64,000 bases of DNA from Coprinellus micaceus. Its lineage: Eukaryota; Basidiomycota; Agaricomycetes; Agaricales; Psathyrellaceae. Below, piece by piece: positions 21,564-32,509 of the stretch (position 1 is its first letter; each line of letters starts with the position of its first letter). Position numbers and translations under genes: made by a program. The notes under the pieces were generated by a model. It made no database searches and was not told where the DNA came from. It was given only the letters and a program-made list of their open reading frames with translations. The stretch is taken from assembly GCA_951394405.1 (NCBI GenBank), contig OX596337.1, positions 1,922,001 to 1,986,000 of the forward strand, given 5' to 3'.

Positions 21564-22689
21564 ATGGCTGTAAGTTCTGCTCTTCCGCTTCACTGGGAGA
21601 GTCCTAAACCGCATTTAGCCCGCCACGCCAAAGCGCCAGCGTGGTTTCGCCACCAACCACGAAGATGGCGCCAAGGTCACCATGCAAACTCGGGTCGCAG
21701 TTCGCGACAAGACGCCTCACCGTTTCCAGGTCGTTCCACTGCGCGAGATACTGAAACGCCCTGTTCAATCAATTTCATCGACGGAGTCGGCCAAGTCCCC
21801 TCGTCTAGGCTTTGGCTTGAAATCGCCACAGCGTGGTTCCTCTGTTCGGCGGGGTAACACTGTCGATGAATCGAGCCTGAGGAAAAATAAGGACAAGGCG
21901 AAGACACACCCGCCTGGACGCAGTGTACTTCAGGATCGCGATGTCAATACCGACTCGGATCCCTTCAACCCAACACACAAGAAGACGATTTCCCTGGAGA
22001 TGGGTGGCCGGTACGAGCCTGGATCGCCCCAGCAATCCCCGACTACCACATCTTCCAGAGGGTTCTCTCAGTCCTTGAACCAATACACATTCCGCTTGAA
22101 ACCCTGGAAATCATATACCCACCTCCAGGCTACACCTACTCGAAAACGCCACAGCGATAAGTCGCTCGAAGAATTGAGTAGCCAAAACCGTGGCTACCCG
22201 AGGGCCAACAGTGTTCATTCTGACTTGAACTGGTCACCTGGGGGCGTCGACACGAGATATAGCGATTCCGACCAGTACTCTCCCGGCCTTTCCCCGACCC
22301 TGGTGAATTCCGTGGCGCAGCTGAACGTGTCAGAGGGATCGAAGAAGCGACACGCGATTTACTCACACATGGACATCCTCCCTATTGGCGGCTATGACCT
22401 CAAAGGTCACGGGCACGACTCGCTGGGACTTGCGATTGGCGCCGTATTCTCTGATCCCAAAGGCACCTGCCGTAGCTCTCTCCAGCCTTCAACTACAAAT
22501 GCCATGCCGACCCGGCCCACCACTGGGACTCCTCCGCTGAGGCTCGCGAGTAAACCTGCAAGGAGGCGCGGTGTTGGGTCTGTGACAGGGGCAATGTGCT
22601 ATCCGGAGGCGGTCCTAGAATTGTTGCGAGAGCTGGACGACGCGATAGAGGGCTGGAACCATTCATTCTCGGGAGTGGATCCGAGATAG
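21564..22689 (+). CDS. Serine-rich protein of unknown function
   Basis: Two exons are supported. The first holds only six coding bases (ATG GCT at 21564-21569), followed by a 49-base GT/AG intron. Exon 2 begins PATPKRQRGFATNHEDGAKV and stays open for about 356 residues to the TAG at 22687-22689. The N-terminus is basic (KRQRG, nuclear-signal-like). A short block, MQTRVAVRDKTPHRFQVVPLREILKRP, looks structured; the rest is Ser/Thr/Pro-rich and probably disordered. A last block with CYPEAVLELLRELDDAIEGW is predicted to be helical. I recognise no family. The long open frame and codon use support a real gene. Confidence 0.65.
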
Positions 22690-23314
22690 ATGTCGGACCA
22701 TCATATGTTCTGGGGTTGTTCGAATGTTCCCTTTGTTACGTGTACCATACCCCTTCATACCTCGAGTATGTAATTTCGGCTGCGTCCGACACAGACAACT
22801 GTATGGTATTGCGATATGGCATTCACGTGCGATAGGGCGACGATAGCAAACCCAGTCAGAAGGTAAGACGCGCTTGCGACGCGCCAATTAAACCCAATCG
22901 CGCACCGTCGCGTTAGCCAGCTCCAAACCATCGGAATCGTCACTAAAGTTGGAAAAGATGTGGCCTGTTGGACGGTACGAGCCTGGGTTTATATTTGGGT
23001 TAGCCGACACGGTGGTCTGCCGCCTTCCCCTGCCCCCGATAGGCACGTTCGGACATCTGAACCGGCGCCTGGTGTGTCTATGGGAGCAGAGTGCAGTGAT
23101 TAGGGGCCTCGGGGGCTGAATAGACGACTCATTAGGGGATGACATCGAATGCGGATTCGATTGGTCAGTCGGGCTAAAGCCGAAGCGTCAACGGCCGAAA
23201 TGGGACTTGGGCCCGGTGCGGAGCAGATATAAGGCGTTTAGTCAAGTTAATGGAAATGCTACTAAATTTCCCTTCTTCTGACTCTCATCTTCGTCCCGTA
23301 CAGCACACTCTACC
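22690..23314. other. Upstream region of LEU1
   Basis: 625 bases between the serine-rich gene and LEU1. A plus-strand pyrimidine-rich leader (ttcccttcttctgactctcatcttcg) precedes the LEU1 ATG. A small minus-strand open frame (next entry) lies inside. Confidence 0.5.
22888..23145 (-). CDS. Possible small unknown protein, divergent from LEU1
   Basis: An 85-codon open frame starts with ATG (23143-23145) and ends TVRDWV. It has a basic centre (HRHTRRRFRCPN) and an acidic C-terminal part (SNFSDDSDGLELA). No family is recognised and no splice support is seen. It could be chance. Confidence 0.25.
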   Translation of the reverse strand: MSSPNESSIQPPRPLITALCSHRHTRRRFRCPNVPIGGRGRRQTTVSANPNINPGSYRPTGHIFSNFSDDSDGLELANATVRDWV

Positions 23315-25960
23315 ATGCCCACTGCTGTCTCTGCCCCCCGCACCCTCTACGACAAGATCTGGGACGACCATGTCGTGTGCGTCCCCATTCTTTGGCGCCA
23401 TCTGACGTAGTGGGACTCACATTCATTTGAATTGAATAGGACGAAGAAGGAGGACGGCCTTGCTCTCATTTACATCGATCGGTGCGGGCATCTTGATAGC
23501 AAGCGCGATATCCGTAGCTTCGGGCTGATTCCGCGATTACAGCCATCTCGTCCATGAAGTAACGAGCCCACAGGCGTTCGAGGGCCTGTGAGTGCACTGA
23601 TTTCGCCGGCGCTTGGGTACGCGATCTGATCTTCCGCGCCAAGGCGAACCGCAGGCCGACCAGTCCGACGACCAGATTGCACCCTCGCGACCGTCGACCA
23701 CAATGTTCCGTACGTGAAACCCTTCACCGGTGGGTGCTGGCGCTGAAGAGACCTTTAGGACCGTTTCGCGCAAGAACTTTGTCTCGGTATCCGACTTTAT
23801 CGCCGAACCTGATTCACGAGCGCAGTGCGCTGCTTTGGAGGACAATGTGAAGGAGTTCGGACTTACCTACTTTGGCATGAAGGACCGACGACAGGGTAAG
23901 GAGCGACAATCTTCCACCCGGTTCCTTCCTGACCCCCTTTTTGCCAGGTATCGTCCACGTTATCGGTCCTGAGCAGGGTTTCACGCTGCCTGGAATTACT
24001 TGCGTCTGCGGCGACTCCCATACTTCCAGTGCGTTCTCTCAAACTTGACTAACCCGGCTTTTAATTGATCACACTTATCTAGCCCATGGTGCTTTCGGAT
24101 CCCTCGCTTTCGGTATTGGCACCTCCGAGGTCGAGCACGTCCTTGCCACCCAGACTTTGCTGCAAAAGAAGGCGAAAAACATGCGGATTACCGTCGAAGG
24201 CGATCTTCACGAGGGCGTCACCTCCAAAGATGTCGTTCTCTACATCATTGGTGTCATCGGGACTGCTGGAGGCACGGGCTGTGTTATCGAGTTCGCCGGC
24301 TCCGTTTTCCGCGGATTCAGCATGGAGGGTCGCATGAGTGTCTGCAACATGAGTATCGAGGCCGGTGCCCGTGCAGGAATGGTAGCCCCCGACGATATTA
24401 CCTTCGAATACTTGAAGGACCGCCCGTTGTCGCCCAAGGGTGATGAGTGGGAGAGGGCCGTCGCCTACTGGAAGACTTTGAAGACTGACGAGGGTGCCAA
24501 GTTCGACATTGAGGTCAACATCAACGCCGCCGACATCGTCCCTACCGTGACCTGGGGCACCTCGCCCCAGGACGTCGTTGCTATCACCGGCAAGGTCCCC
24601 GATCCTTCTGCCATCACCGACTCCGTCAAGCGCAAGTCTACTGAGCGCTCTTTGGAGTACATGGGCCTGACTCCCAACACCCCCATGGAGGAGGTCACCA
24701 TCGACAAGGTCTTCATTGGCTCTTGCACCAACAGTCGTGTCGAAGATCTTCGTTCGGCAGTCAGGATCGTCCTCGCCGCTGGCCCTGAGGCCAAGGTCGC
24801 ACCCAACGTCCATGCCATGATCGTCCCCGGATCCGGCCTGGTCAAGGAGCAGTCCGAGGCCGAGGGCTTGGACGTTATTTTCAAGCGCGCGGGCTTTGAC
24901 TGGCGCGAGGCTGGTTGCTCTATGTGCTTGGGAATGAACCCCGACCAGCTTGCTCCCGGCGAGCGCTGCGCCAGTACCTCGAACAGGAACTTCGAGGGTC
25001 GCCAGGGTGCTGGTGGTCGAACCCACCTGATGAGCCCCGCCATGGCCGCCGCTGCTGCGCTGACCGGCAAGCTCACCGACGTCCGCAAATACCTTGGATC
25101 TGTTGCTGAAATCAACATCTCTTCTGCAACCAAGCTGAAGCAACTCAGCGCCTATCAATTCTTGGACGCCCCTGCGCCTCCTCCCGAACCTGTCACGCAC
25201 ACCGCCTCTTCCTCTCTCCCCGCCGCCGACGCGCCCTCAACAGTGGAGAAGTTCACTGTCGTGAAGGGCATAACCGCCCCCCTCCACATCGAGAACGTTG
25301 ACACCGACATGATCATCCCCAAACAATTTTTGAAGACTCTCAAGCGAACTGGTCTTGCCAATGCTCTTTTCTTCACCCTTCGAAAAGACCCTCATACCGG
25401 AAAGGATACCGATTTCATTCTCAACCGCGAGCCATATACCCGTTCAAAAATCCTGGTTTGCACGGGCAAGAACTTCGGATGTGGTAGCTCTCGAGAGCAC
25501 GCTCCTTGGAGTTTGTGAGTCGAGCTCTTTACCGCCCCTTATCACAAGCTGACTTTTTGACAGGAACGACTTTGGTATTCGCTGTGTTATCGCCCCCAGC
25601 TTCGCCGACATTTTCCGGAATAACTCAATGCAGAACGGCATGCTACCTGTCGTCCTCCCCCAAGATCAGTGCAAGGTCCTTGCCAAGGATGCTGAGGAGC
25701 AGCTGGAGATCGAGGTCGACCTTGAGCACGAGGTTATTCGTCGATCAAATGGCGAGGAGATTTCCTTCTCCACCGACCCCTTCCGCAGGCATTGCCTCCT
25801 GAACGGCCTGGACGACATCGCTCTGACCCTGCAGAACAAGCCTGCAATCGAAGAGTTCGAGACTTGCCGTTCCGAGTACTGGCCATGGTTGGACGGGTTC
25901 GGCTACAAAGGCAAGATCCCCATCAAGACGCCCCCCAAGGCACCTTCAAAGGAGTGGTAG
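23315..25960 (+). CDS. LEU1: 3-isopropylmalate dehydratase (isopropylmalate isomerase)
   Basis: Second step of leucine synthesis, converting 2-isopropylmalate to 3-isopropylmalate with a 4Fe-4S cluster. As in other fungi, the large (LeuC) and small (LeuD) parts are fused in one chain, here about 780 residues. Five or more short exons encode the N-terminus: [42 protein letters not shown] and [20 protein letters not shown]. Cluster cysteines are in [16 protein letters not shown] and [10 protein letters not shown]. The LeuD-like part begins [20 protein letters not shown] and has [14 protein letters not shown], split by an intron, then [21 protein letters not shown]. It ends at TAG 25958-25960. 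The N-terminal introns can obscure the true start. Cytosolic location is inferred from fungal relatives. Confidence 0.96.
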
Positions 25961-26229
25961 AATTGTCGTTGCATCTATATTTCGCATTTATTGCTGTAGT
26001 TGTATCTATATCGCATATATTTTCGTTGCTGGTTTTACAGTAGATGGTAATGAAGTATCTTCACGGTGTTGCATTTGGGTAGAAGCGGCATGATGAGGTA
26101 AGCGACTGGAGGATCGCACGCCCCTTGATTGAGTTCTTGTCATGACTTCCATGTATTGCACCTGTCGCTTTCTTCCAAACCACCACCACCTCATCATTGG
26201 CCCTTTCCCGTCCACTCTCGTTCCCCCAC

Positions 26230-27927
26230 ATGTCCACCACCCAAGTCCTGCGCGCCTCCAACGCCCCGCCGGTCACTCAAGTCGCGAGCGACCCGGGTTC
26301 CTCGAATCGACTGCATAAGAAGAACGCCACGGCGGCGACGGCGACGAGACCCACTACGACGTCAAAATCCGCAGCGCAGAACCTGCAGTCCAAGAAAATA
26401 CCGCGAAAGACGAGCAAGCCCATCCTAACATGGTTCCAAAGGAAGCTGGGAGGTTCAATGAAAGCAAAGCGAGGCGAGAATACCATGATAGGCATCGAGG
26501 AGCTGGGCTTTAGTCGTCAGTCGCAGACCCTACCTCGTGCCTCGGGAAGGGCGGCATCTTCTCCCTTGCCGCAGCCTGCAGTCGGCGGAGCAGCGAGGCA
26601 GGCCACGAAGCGAGGAAGTGGCTCCCTCGTTCGCCGCACAACCTTCTCCGATGAAGACAATACGGGGTATCCCTCGGCATTCGACGACAGCAACTCTATT
26701 GATCGCTCCTCGTATGCAAGGGACTCGTTATGGTCCCCAACGAGTGCTCTGGAAGCGGATGACGATGCATCTGTCCGTCCTCTACCTCCGAGTGCACCGC
26801 CATCACCATCGCCTTCCCGCTCGTCGTCGTCATACCTTTCCGATCCTCGCACTTTTAGAAGCATGAGTGCGAGTACGAAGCCCACGACCATCCTCAGCAT
26901 CGACCTCGGCAATAATGGCATGGCCCATATTGCTCAAGTGCCTCAAAACGCACCCGCCAACCCCGTACATCGCATCGCACCGCATATCCGGAATTCCTCC
27001 CTCGGTAGTTCAGCCCACGTAAACAGCGGGAACTCGATAACATTCTCCGCTCTCCCGTCGTCGCCTCAACAGTCGTCACGTCCACCCTCCGTCAGGCAAC
27101 CAGGAAGCATAAGCTCTCTGAACTTCTTGGCAGGGTCCGGAGGTCACACTCAGGCGCCACTGCATACCGCACATCACCCCCGTAACAATCCACGCCCATC
27201 TTCGCCTCCCCTCGACAATGCGTCGATGCTAACCCTGGCATCGTCGGCCTTTGCCCACCCAGGCCGTGGCGGTTTGCACGCTTATAGCATTACAACTACC
27301 GTACTCGGTGATAATGCTTCTCATTATGGGGAGAGTGTGGCCTTCCCCGATGGGGAGAGCACAAGTCAGTTCATGTTGGGCGATGAAGACCGGTTGGACG
27401 ACCGCGATGTCGACGCTAGCGTGCGTGCTCTGCGGCCTCGCAGCTCGAGGAGGGGTAGTTGGGAGAGCGAAGTTAGTAGGTGGAGCGCTAGGGTGCAGCC
27501 TGGGCCTGGGACCCCTTCGTTGGTGCGGAATCATAGTGTCTGGACGGCGAACAGCGTTCGGACCGGGGGTTTGAGTGCGGATTACCGGCAGGAGGATGAC
27601 GATGACGTTTTTGACAACGACAAGTCAGAGCTACATGAGTTCCAGGGCGTGCCATCTATTTTGGTGGCCAAGGACCCGGAGGAGTCTGATAGCAGCGTCC
27701 TCACGCGGGACAACTTGGAGGTGACAGTGGCGGGCCAATCGGATCGTGGACAGCTGCATAGGCCCTCGACGGAGACCATTGCCCAAGCTCAGACCACTCA
27801 ATCGTCACCCGTTTCCGAGAGCCCATCGGAATCCAAAGAGGAGTTGAAGGTCGAAGATAAGGACGAGAAGCGGGAGTTGAAGGAAATGGAAAAGTTAGAG
27901 AAGGTCGGGGAGAAAGCTGCCCTTTGA
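26230..27927 (+). CDS. Basic, serine-rich protein of unknown function
   Basis: A single open frame of about 565 residues from ATG 26230-26232 to TGA 27925-27927. The N-terminus has a Lys/Arg-rich stretch ending KPILTWFQRKLGGSMKAKRG, which looks like a short conserved motif. The rest is Ser/Pro-rich and probably disordered, with STKPTTILSIDLGNNGMAHIA and a Gly/His-rich middle. An acidic and Lys/Glu coiled-coil-like tail (KEELKVEDKDEKRELKEMEKL) ends the protein. No catalytic motif is visible. Its 3' flank contains the first copy of a 131-base duplication. The length of the frame and start context support a real gene; function cannot be assigned. Confidence 0.7.
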   Translation: MSTTQVLRASNAPPVTQVASDPGSSNRLHKKNATAATATRPTTTSKSAAQNLQSKKIPRKTSKPILTWFQRKLGGSMKAKRGENTMIGIEELGFSRQSQTLPRASGRAASSPLPQPAVGGAARQATKRGSGSLVRRTTFSDEDNTGYPSAFDDSNSIDRSSYARDSLWSPTSALEADDDASVRPLPPSAPPSPSPSRSSSSYLSDPRTFRSMSASTKPTTILSIDLGNNGMAHIAQVPQNAPANPVHRIAPHIRNSSLGSSAHVNSGNSITFSALPSSPQQSSRPPSVRQPGSISSLNFLAGSGGHTQAPLHTAHHPRNNPRPSSPPLDNASMLTLASSAFAHPGRGGLHAYSITTTVLGDNASHYGESVAFPDGESTSQFMLGDEDRLDDRDVDASVRALRPRSSRRGSWESEVSRWSARVQPGPGTPSLVRNHSVWTANSVRTGGLSADYRQEDDDDVFDNDKSELHEFQGVPSILVAKDPEESDSSVLTRDNLEVTVAGQSDRGQLHRPSTETIAQAQTTQSSPVSESPSESKEELKVEDKDEKRELKEMEKLEKVGEKAAL

Positions 27928-28053
27928 TCACGCCTCCTTGACTTGTTTCGTGCCCCGTTATTTATGACCCCATTTCGCCGTTCTATTCTTCACGTTTCTT
28001 GTGTGCATAACCCCCACATCCCGGTCGCTTTCATTTCACGTTTTGGCTGTACT

Positions 28054-28184
28054 ATATGTGTGTTCAACCTTTCTTTTACTCATTTCCTTGGTGTCCGACC
28101 GCTGCGCGCTATACCCCGTCTGTATGACTGTATATCTCCCCCACCGGATTATTCCCCAGCTATGTAACTCTTTCATCAGGCGAT
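28054..28184 (+). repeat. 131-base perfect direct repeat, copy 1
   Basis: Identical by eye, base for base, to 29140-29270. Both begin atatgtgtgttcaacc and end tttcatcaggcgat. This copy lies 127 bases after the stop of the preceding gene, in its likely 3' untranslated region. Flanking bases differ on both sides between copies. Confidence 0.95.
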
Positions 28185-28481
28185 CATCTAAGTTCGTGGG
28201 ACATCCTCGCGAGGAGCCAACCATGAGAAGCGCAACAATTGGCAAAACCGTTTTTCAACTTTTTTTTGTGAGCAGAATCCTCCCATTATGTTCCTCGCAA
28301 GGACGCCTCACCAGGTTTATTTCCCTTGTATTTCACCACAGGTCAACTACTGTGGATAGATTATATTATTTACTAGCCCAGTGCCCGGATAAGCGGCCAC
28401 GAACCTCAAGTGTGGTCTACTCGAGCCAAATGTTGACAGCCTTGAAAGTGAGATGCGAGTTCTCCATCGTTACTTTCGAGG

Positions 28482-29043
28482 GGTCACGAGAAATTCTGTA
28501 TGTTCGCCCCGAACCTTATATTGCGTTCACTTGCAGGCGAAGGCTCGCCCAAAAATAGACACGGGTGGGGGAGTGTGTGGACTCACAACGTGGACCCAGA
28601 GCAGATCAGATAGGGAAGTCACGAGAAATGGAGAAACCCGCCGCATGGATCTCGGGGTGGGTCTCAAGGCGCGCCAGCTCTGACTTCTGAGAGGCAAGCC
28701 GGACTCGAGTCAAAAGGTTCATGCCCCCCACAAGCCCCCCAATCGGAAATGGAGCCCAAAGATACAGATCTAATCTTTTACGCCAGGACTCCATTCCCAA
28801 CGGGCACTAGACGAATTAAGACGACCTCTATGGTTGCTGGGGACAACCCGGGCAAAGAGGTGCATCGATTGGCGGCGGGCCATGGAAAGACACCCCATCC
28901 CGACTCGGATATGCAGGCTGATCATTGGCGTGAACGGATCAGGGGCAGAGCATGCGTTGTCGGGCATCGATACTCAGAATCGGGGAGAACGAAGGAACGG
29001 GTCACGAGAAACGGGGTCTAGCGATTTCAGATTTCTCGTGACC
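28482..29043. mobile_element. Possible MITE-like segment with subterminal repeats
   Basis: GGTCACGAGAAAT at 28482-28494 and its reverse complement at 29031-29043 face inward across about 560 bases. Two further direct copies of GTCACGAGAAA(T/C) lie inside at 28618 and 29001. No transposase frame is present. I could not find a convincing target-site duplication, so a non-autonomous element is only one reading. The segment lies wholly between the two copies of the 131-base repeat. Confidence 0.35.
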
Positions 29044-29139
29044 AAGCCGTCGATAAATAGGTGACAAAGCAAACAACATTCGTTTTTATTGCCTTTTATG
29101 GTGTTTAAGAGACAACGCACTGCCTTGCTGAAGCAAGGA

Positions 29140-29270
29140 ATATGTGTGTTCAACCTTTCTTTTACTCATTTCCTTGGTGTCCGACCGCTGCGCGCTATAC
29201 CCCGTCTGTATGACTGTATATCTCCCCCACCGGATTATTCCCCAGCTATGTAACTCTTTCATCAGGCGAT
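29140..29270 (+). repeat. 131-base perfect direct repeat, copy 2
   Basis: Second identical copy of 28054-28184, offset by 1086 bases and about 570 bases upstream of the GH125 start codon. Perfect identity in non-coding DNA suggests a recent duplication or gene conversion. Confidence 0.95.
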
Positions 29271-29835
29271 ATATATCAGTTGCATATAACATAACGCAGG
29301 CGGCCAAAGGAATCGGCGGACTGAGGCGTTTGTCGGGGTTCACACACCCAACAGCCAGGGCTTCATCAAGCATTTGACGGTCGGTGATCGTTTCGCCCCT
29401 TGGACCCAAACAGCGATCACCTTCACCTTTCAAGTTGTCGCGCCCGGGATTCTTGGCTTCGCGACTACTCACAACCGTATTGCTGGAGAAGTCCCACACC
29501 ATCAACCTTGCATCCCTCGAATCGGAAGAACTCCATAATCGAAGAATCTGTCACGGCTGTTCTCGAAGCCCGCCTGTGGTCACTCGACGCGTCTCGTGAA
29601 CATTCAACCCGCCTTTTCGCATAGCTGTGTGACGAGTCCTGCACAAGAAGGCTTCTGTCTACGGCACGTGTATATCATGAGGGCTCTACAATTCACTTTT
29701 ATAAAGGCTGTCCTCACCACACCATTTCTGCTTTGCTTCTGGGTCTTCTACCTCTCTCTTTGGGAATCGCCCCCTCAGCTACATACCGGGAGATCTGGTA
29801 TTTTTGGGTCCTTCGAGAGTTTGGACTCTGTAGTT
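29271..29835. other. Upstream region of the GH125 gene
   Basis: 565 bases. A minus-strand open frame here (about 29280-29505) runs on into the duplicated segment and matches nothing known. A plus-strand frame in phase with the GH125 start begins further up but looks non-coding. Confidence 0.45.
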
Positions 29836-32286
29836 ATGTGGCTCAGGCTCAGGAAGTTGGCTCTGGTTGCTGGGCTAACTTCGTCTATCATAAAGGGTGG
29901 CCAGGGACAGTGCCCTGAGTATAGTTCTTACTCCAAGGTTTGTCAGGTTTCAGCGTCGATGTGAAGGAAGGGCTGACGATGGATACCCATAGGCTCCCCA
30001 CCCGCCGTCTTCGTCTGGGGAGCTGGCCTTGCCGTATATGCGGCCTTCGCCGGAATGTCGGACGTTCAATAGCACAGCGGTCGAGGCGAGTCGATGATAA
30101 CCCCTTCAAAGGGTCCATCCTGAACTCAATTCAGAGGGTCGTCGAGGATATGAAAGCACTACTCAAGGACCCTGACCTAGCGAGGTTGTTTGAGAATACG
30201 TTCCCGAACACTTTGGATACGACTGTTCGATACTTCAATGAGGTTAGTCAGCGTCACCACCCTCCTCATCACCCTTGCTGAGGAGCGGCCAGACCGAAAA
30301 CCTCGCTTTCATTATCACCGGAGTGAGCCTGCGCCCTTATCCACCCTTGGTAGGTACTGATGCTCCTGACGATAGGACATAACGTCAGTCTAGGCGTGCC
30401 CGAACCTCATGTCCTCCGACAGGGAACTGACCCTCTCGCAGCGCTCAGTGGCTCCGCGACACCGCTAACCAGGTATATCCACCCGACCCCTCCCCGCCTA
30501 CCCCGTACTGTGTCGCTGACGAATCCCAAGTTCGCTCATTACCACAGCTTGCTTGGGGTCGATCCACACCTTGCTTCGTTGGTGAAAGCGGTTATCAACA
30601 ATGAGGCTCGATATGTCGCCCAGTTCCCATACTGTAAGTTCGCCCGCCCGATTCCTTGTTGTGGTCCACTGGTGTCGCTAATATAGTGGGGTCGTCCTAG
30701 GCGGCGCTTTCCAGCCGCCTCCGGAAAGTGGACTCGCGACTTCGCGCAATGAGTGGGCCGAAAATGTTATCGTCAATCCGTGGGTTTCGCGGTCCATTTA
30801 TCGAGCCTCGACGGGGTGGGCTGACGCTCCCCGCAATAGGCCAGTAGATCCCAAGATTGTCTTTGAGTGCAAGGTAATGTTATGGCCCTATGCCTCCTTT
30901 GGGTCGGACTGACGCGGACCAACCATTCCAGTACGAGATCGACTCTTTGTGTGGCTTTCTCAAGTTGTCCCGCGCGTACTACCAATCGACTAGGGACTCC
31001 TCATTTATTAATCAGCATTGTGCGTCGCTCAATGCATCTTTCCTGCATTTCTCTGCTGACCTTCGTGTAGGGAAGGCTGCCGTTGACCAGATATTCCGCG
31101 TCATCGACGAGCAGTCTCAGCCATCCTTCGACGAGAACTTCAACTTCATCTCTTATTACAACTGGACTGGAAGCAGGGGGTCACTGTCTCCCAGGGTAAA
31201 TAACAGAGGTAACAACGAACCGAGGGCATACACTGGGCTCGTCGCGACTTCACATCGACCCTCCGACGATTTGACGGTCTACGGTGAGTGACTGCTAGGC
31301 AGTGGGCACGGTTTTCAGTCGTTCGCACGCCTTACTGACAGTGCCCAGCCTTCTCAACGCCCGCGAACGCCATGTTGAGCGTCGAGCTGAACGAGATTGC
31401 TAATGTGTTGGACGATGTTGGGCTCTTGAGCAATGTCAGCTCTAAGGCTCGCGAAGTGAGTTCCAGGATCAAGGCTGCCATCTGGAATACCACAGTACGT
31501 TTGCCTAACACACATTGTAGACACATTGCTCACTCAATGCAGGTGGTCAACGATATATTTGCGTACGAGACTAATGGGTTTGGTGGCAGATATGTGATGG
31601 ACGACGCTAATGTGCCGGTGAGTTCAGCTGTCTAATATCTACAGCCTACCTGAGTTGCTCACAGTTCCACAGTCCCTCCTCTCACTTCCGTACCTCGGGT
31701 TTGTGCGGAAGGACGACTCCACCTATGCCGTCACTCGTAAATTGCTTCTATCACCCAAAAACCCATATTATGCTGCGGGAAAGAACATCAGTGGGATTGG
31801 GTAAGTAGGTTTGGTTCGACCGCAGGCATCAATGCAGATTTTAATGGACGATGACAGCGGACCACACATCACCCCTTGGCACCCATGGTATGGCTATTAC
31901 ACCAGGGTCAATCCCGCAGCGCGCGGCGTTTTTAATTGGCATTTCGTCTTTCTAGGCCGATGTCGCTGGTGTCTTCAATCTACGGAACTGACAACGATGA
32001 GGATATCACCAATGCGCTTTACATGCTAATGAAGGTAAGGGCGACCAGCTTCGCTGTTTAAGCTTGATTCACTAATATTCATGCCCGCCCCGACTTCCCG
32101 AAGAACACCAACGGTCTCGGATTGATCCACGAATCCCAATCGATTTACAACGGGTCCGACTACACGAGGAGCTGGTTCGCGTGGGCCAATAGTTACTTTG
32201 CGGAGATGGTGCTCGACCTCGCAGAGAGGAAGCCTCACCTTGTTTTGAAGGAGGACAAACCATACAAGCCCGGACAATGGGTGTGA
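29836..32286 (+). CDS. GH125 exo-alpha-1,6-mannosidase, secreted
   Basis: A metal-independent alpha-mannosidase family member of about 530 residues, acting on alpha-1,6-linked mannose of N-glycans or mannan. The start MWLRLRKLALVAGLTSSI is signal-like and leads to QCPEYSSYSK. About a dozen exons follow: ELALPYMRPSPECRTFNSTAVE, then LLKDPDLARLFENTFPNTLD, TENLAFIITG, DITAQWLRDTANQ and VINNEARYVAQFPYCGAF. Further on are KYEIDSLCGFLKLSRAYY, QIFRVIDEQSQPSFDENFNF and AYETNGFGGRYVMDDANVP. Last come HITPWHPW, NTNGLGLIHESQSIYN and WFAWANSYFAEMVLDLAERK. The stop is TGA 32284-32286. The exon encoding D-I-T is only 8 bases (30376-30383). The intron at 30086-30134 appears to use a GC donor. The reading frame is intact throughout. 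Confidence 0.93.
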
Positions 32287-32509
32287 ATGTATTCCGTACA
32301 GTACACAATGCGCCCCACATGCATCATTGCGCGCAATAAGCGCCCGCATGCCAAGCCTGACGCGCCGCGGCGGCCAAACAAGGAAACAAAGGTGTCACTG
32401 CTGGGAAATGAACCCATTCAACGCCTCTTTTGATGGTTCCAATTCCCAACAAGACCACTTAAGACACTAGACCGCTGCTTCTCTCTCTCGTTCTTCCGCT
32501 ACTACGTCG

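Noticed and set aside
23200..23225. CCGG-type sequence upstream of LEU1, considered as a Leu3 site
   Set aside because: It has at least two mismatches to the CCGGnnCCGG consensus; not enough to claim.
24079..25200. 373-codon minus-strand open frame
   Set aside because: It lies wholly antisense to the LEU1 catalytic exons and reflects codon bias of that gene.
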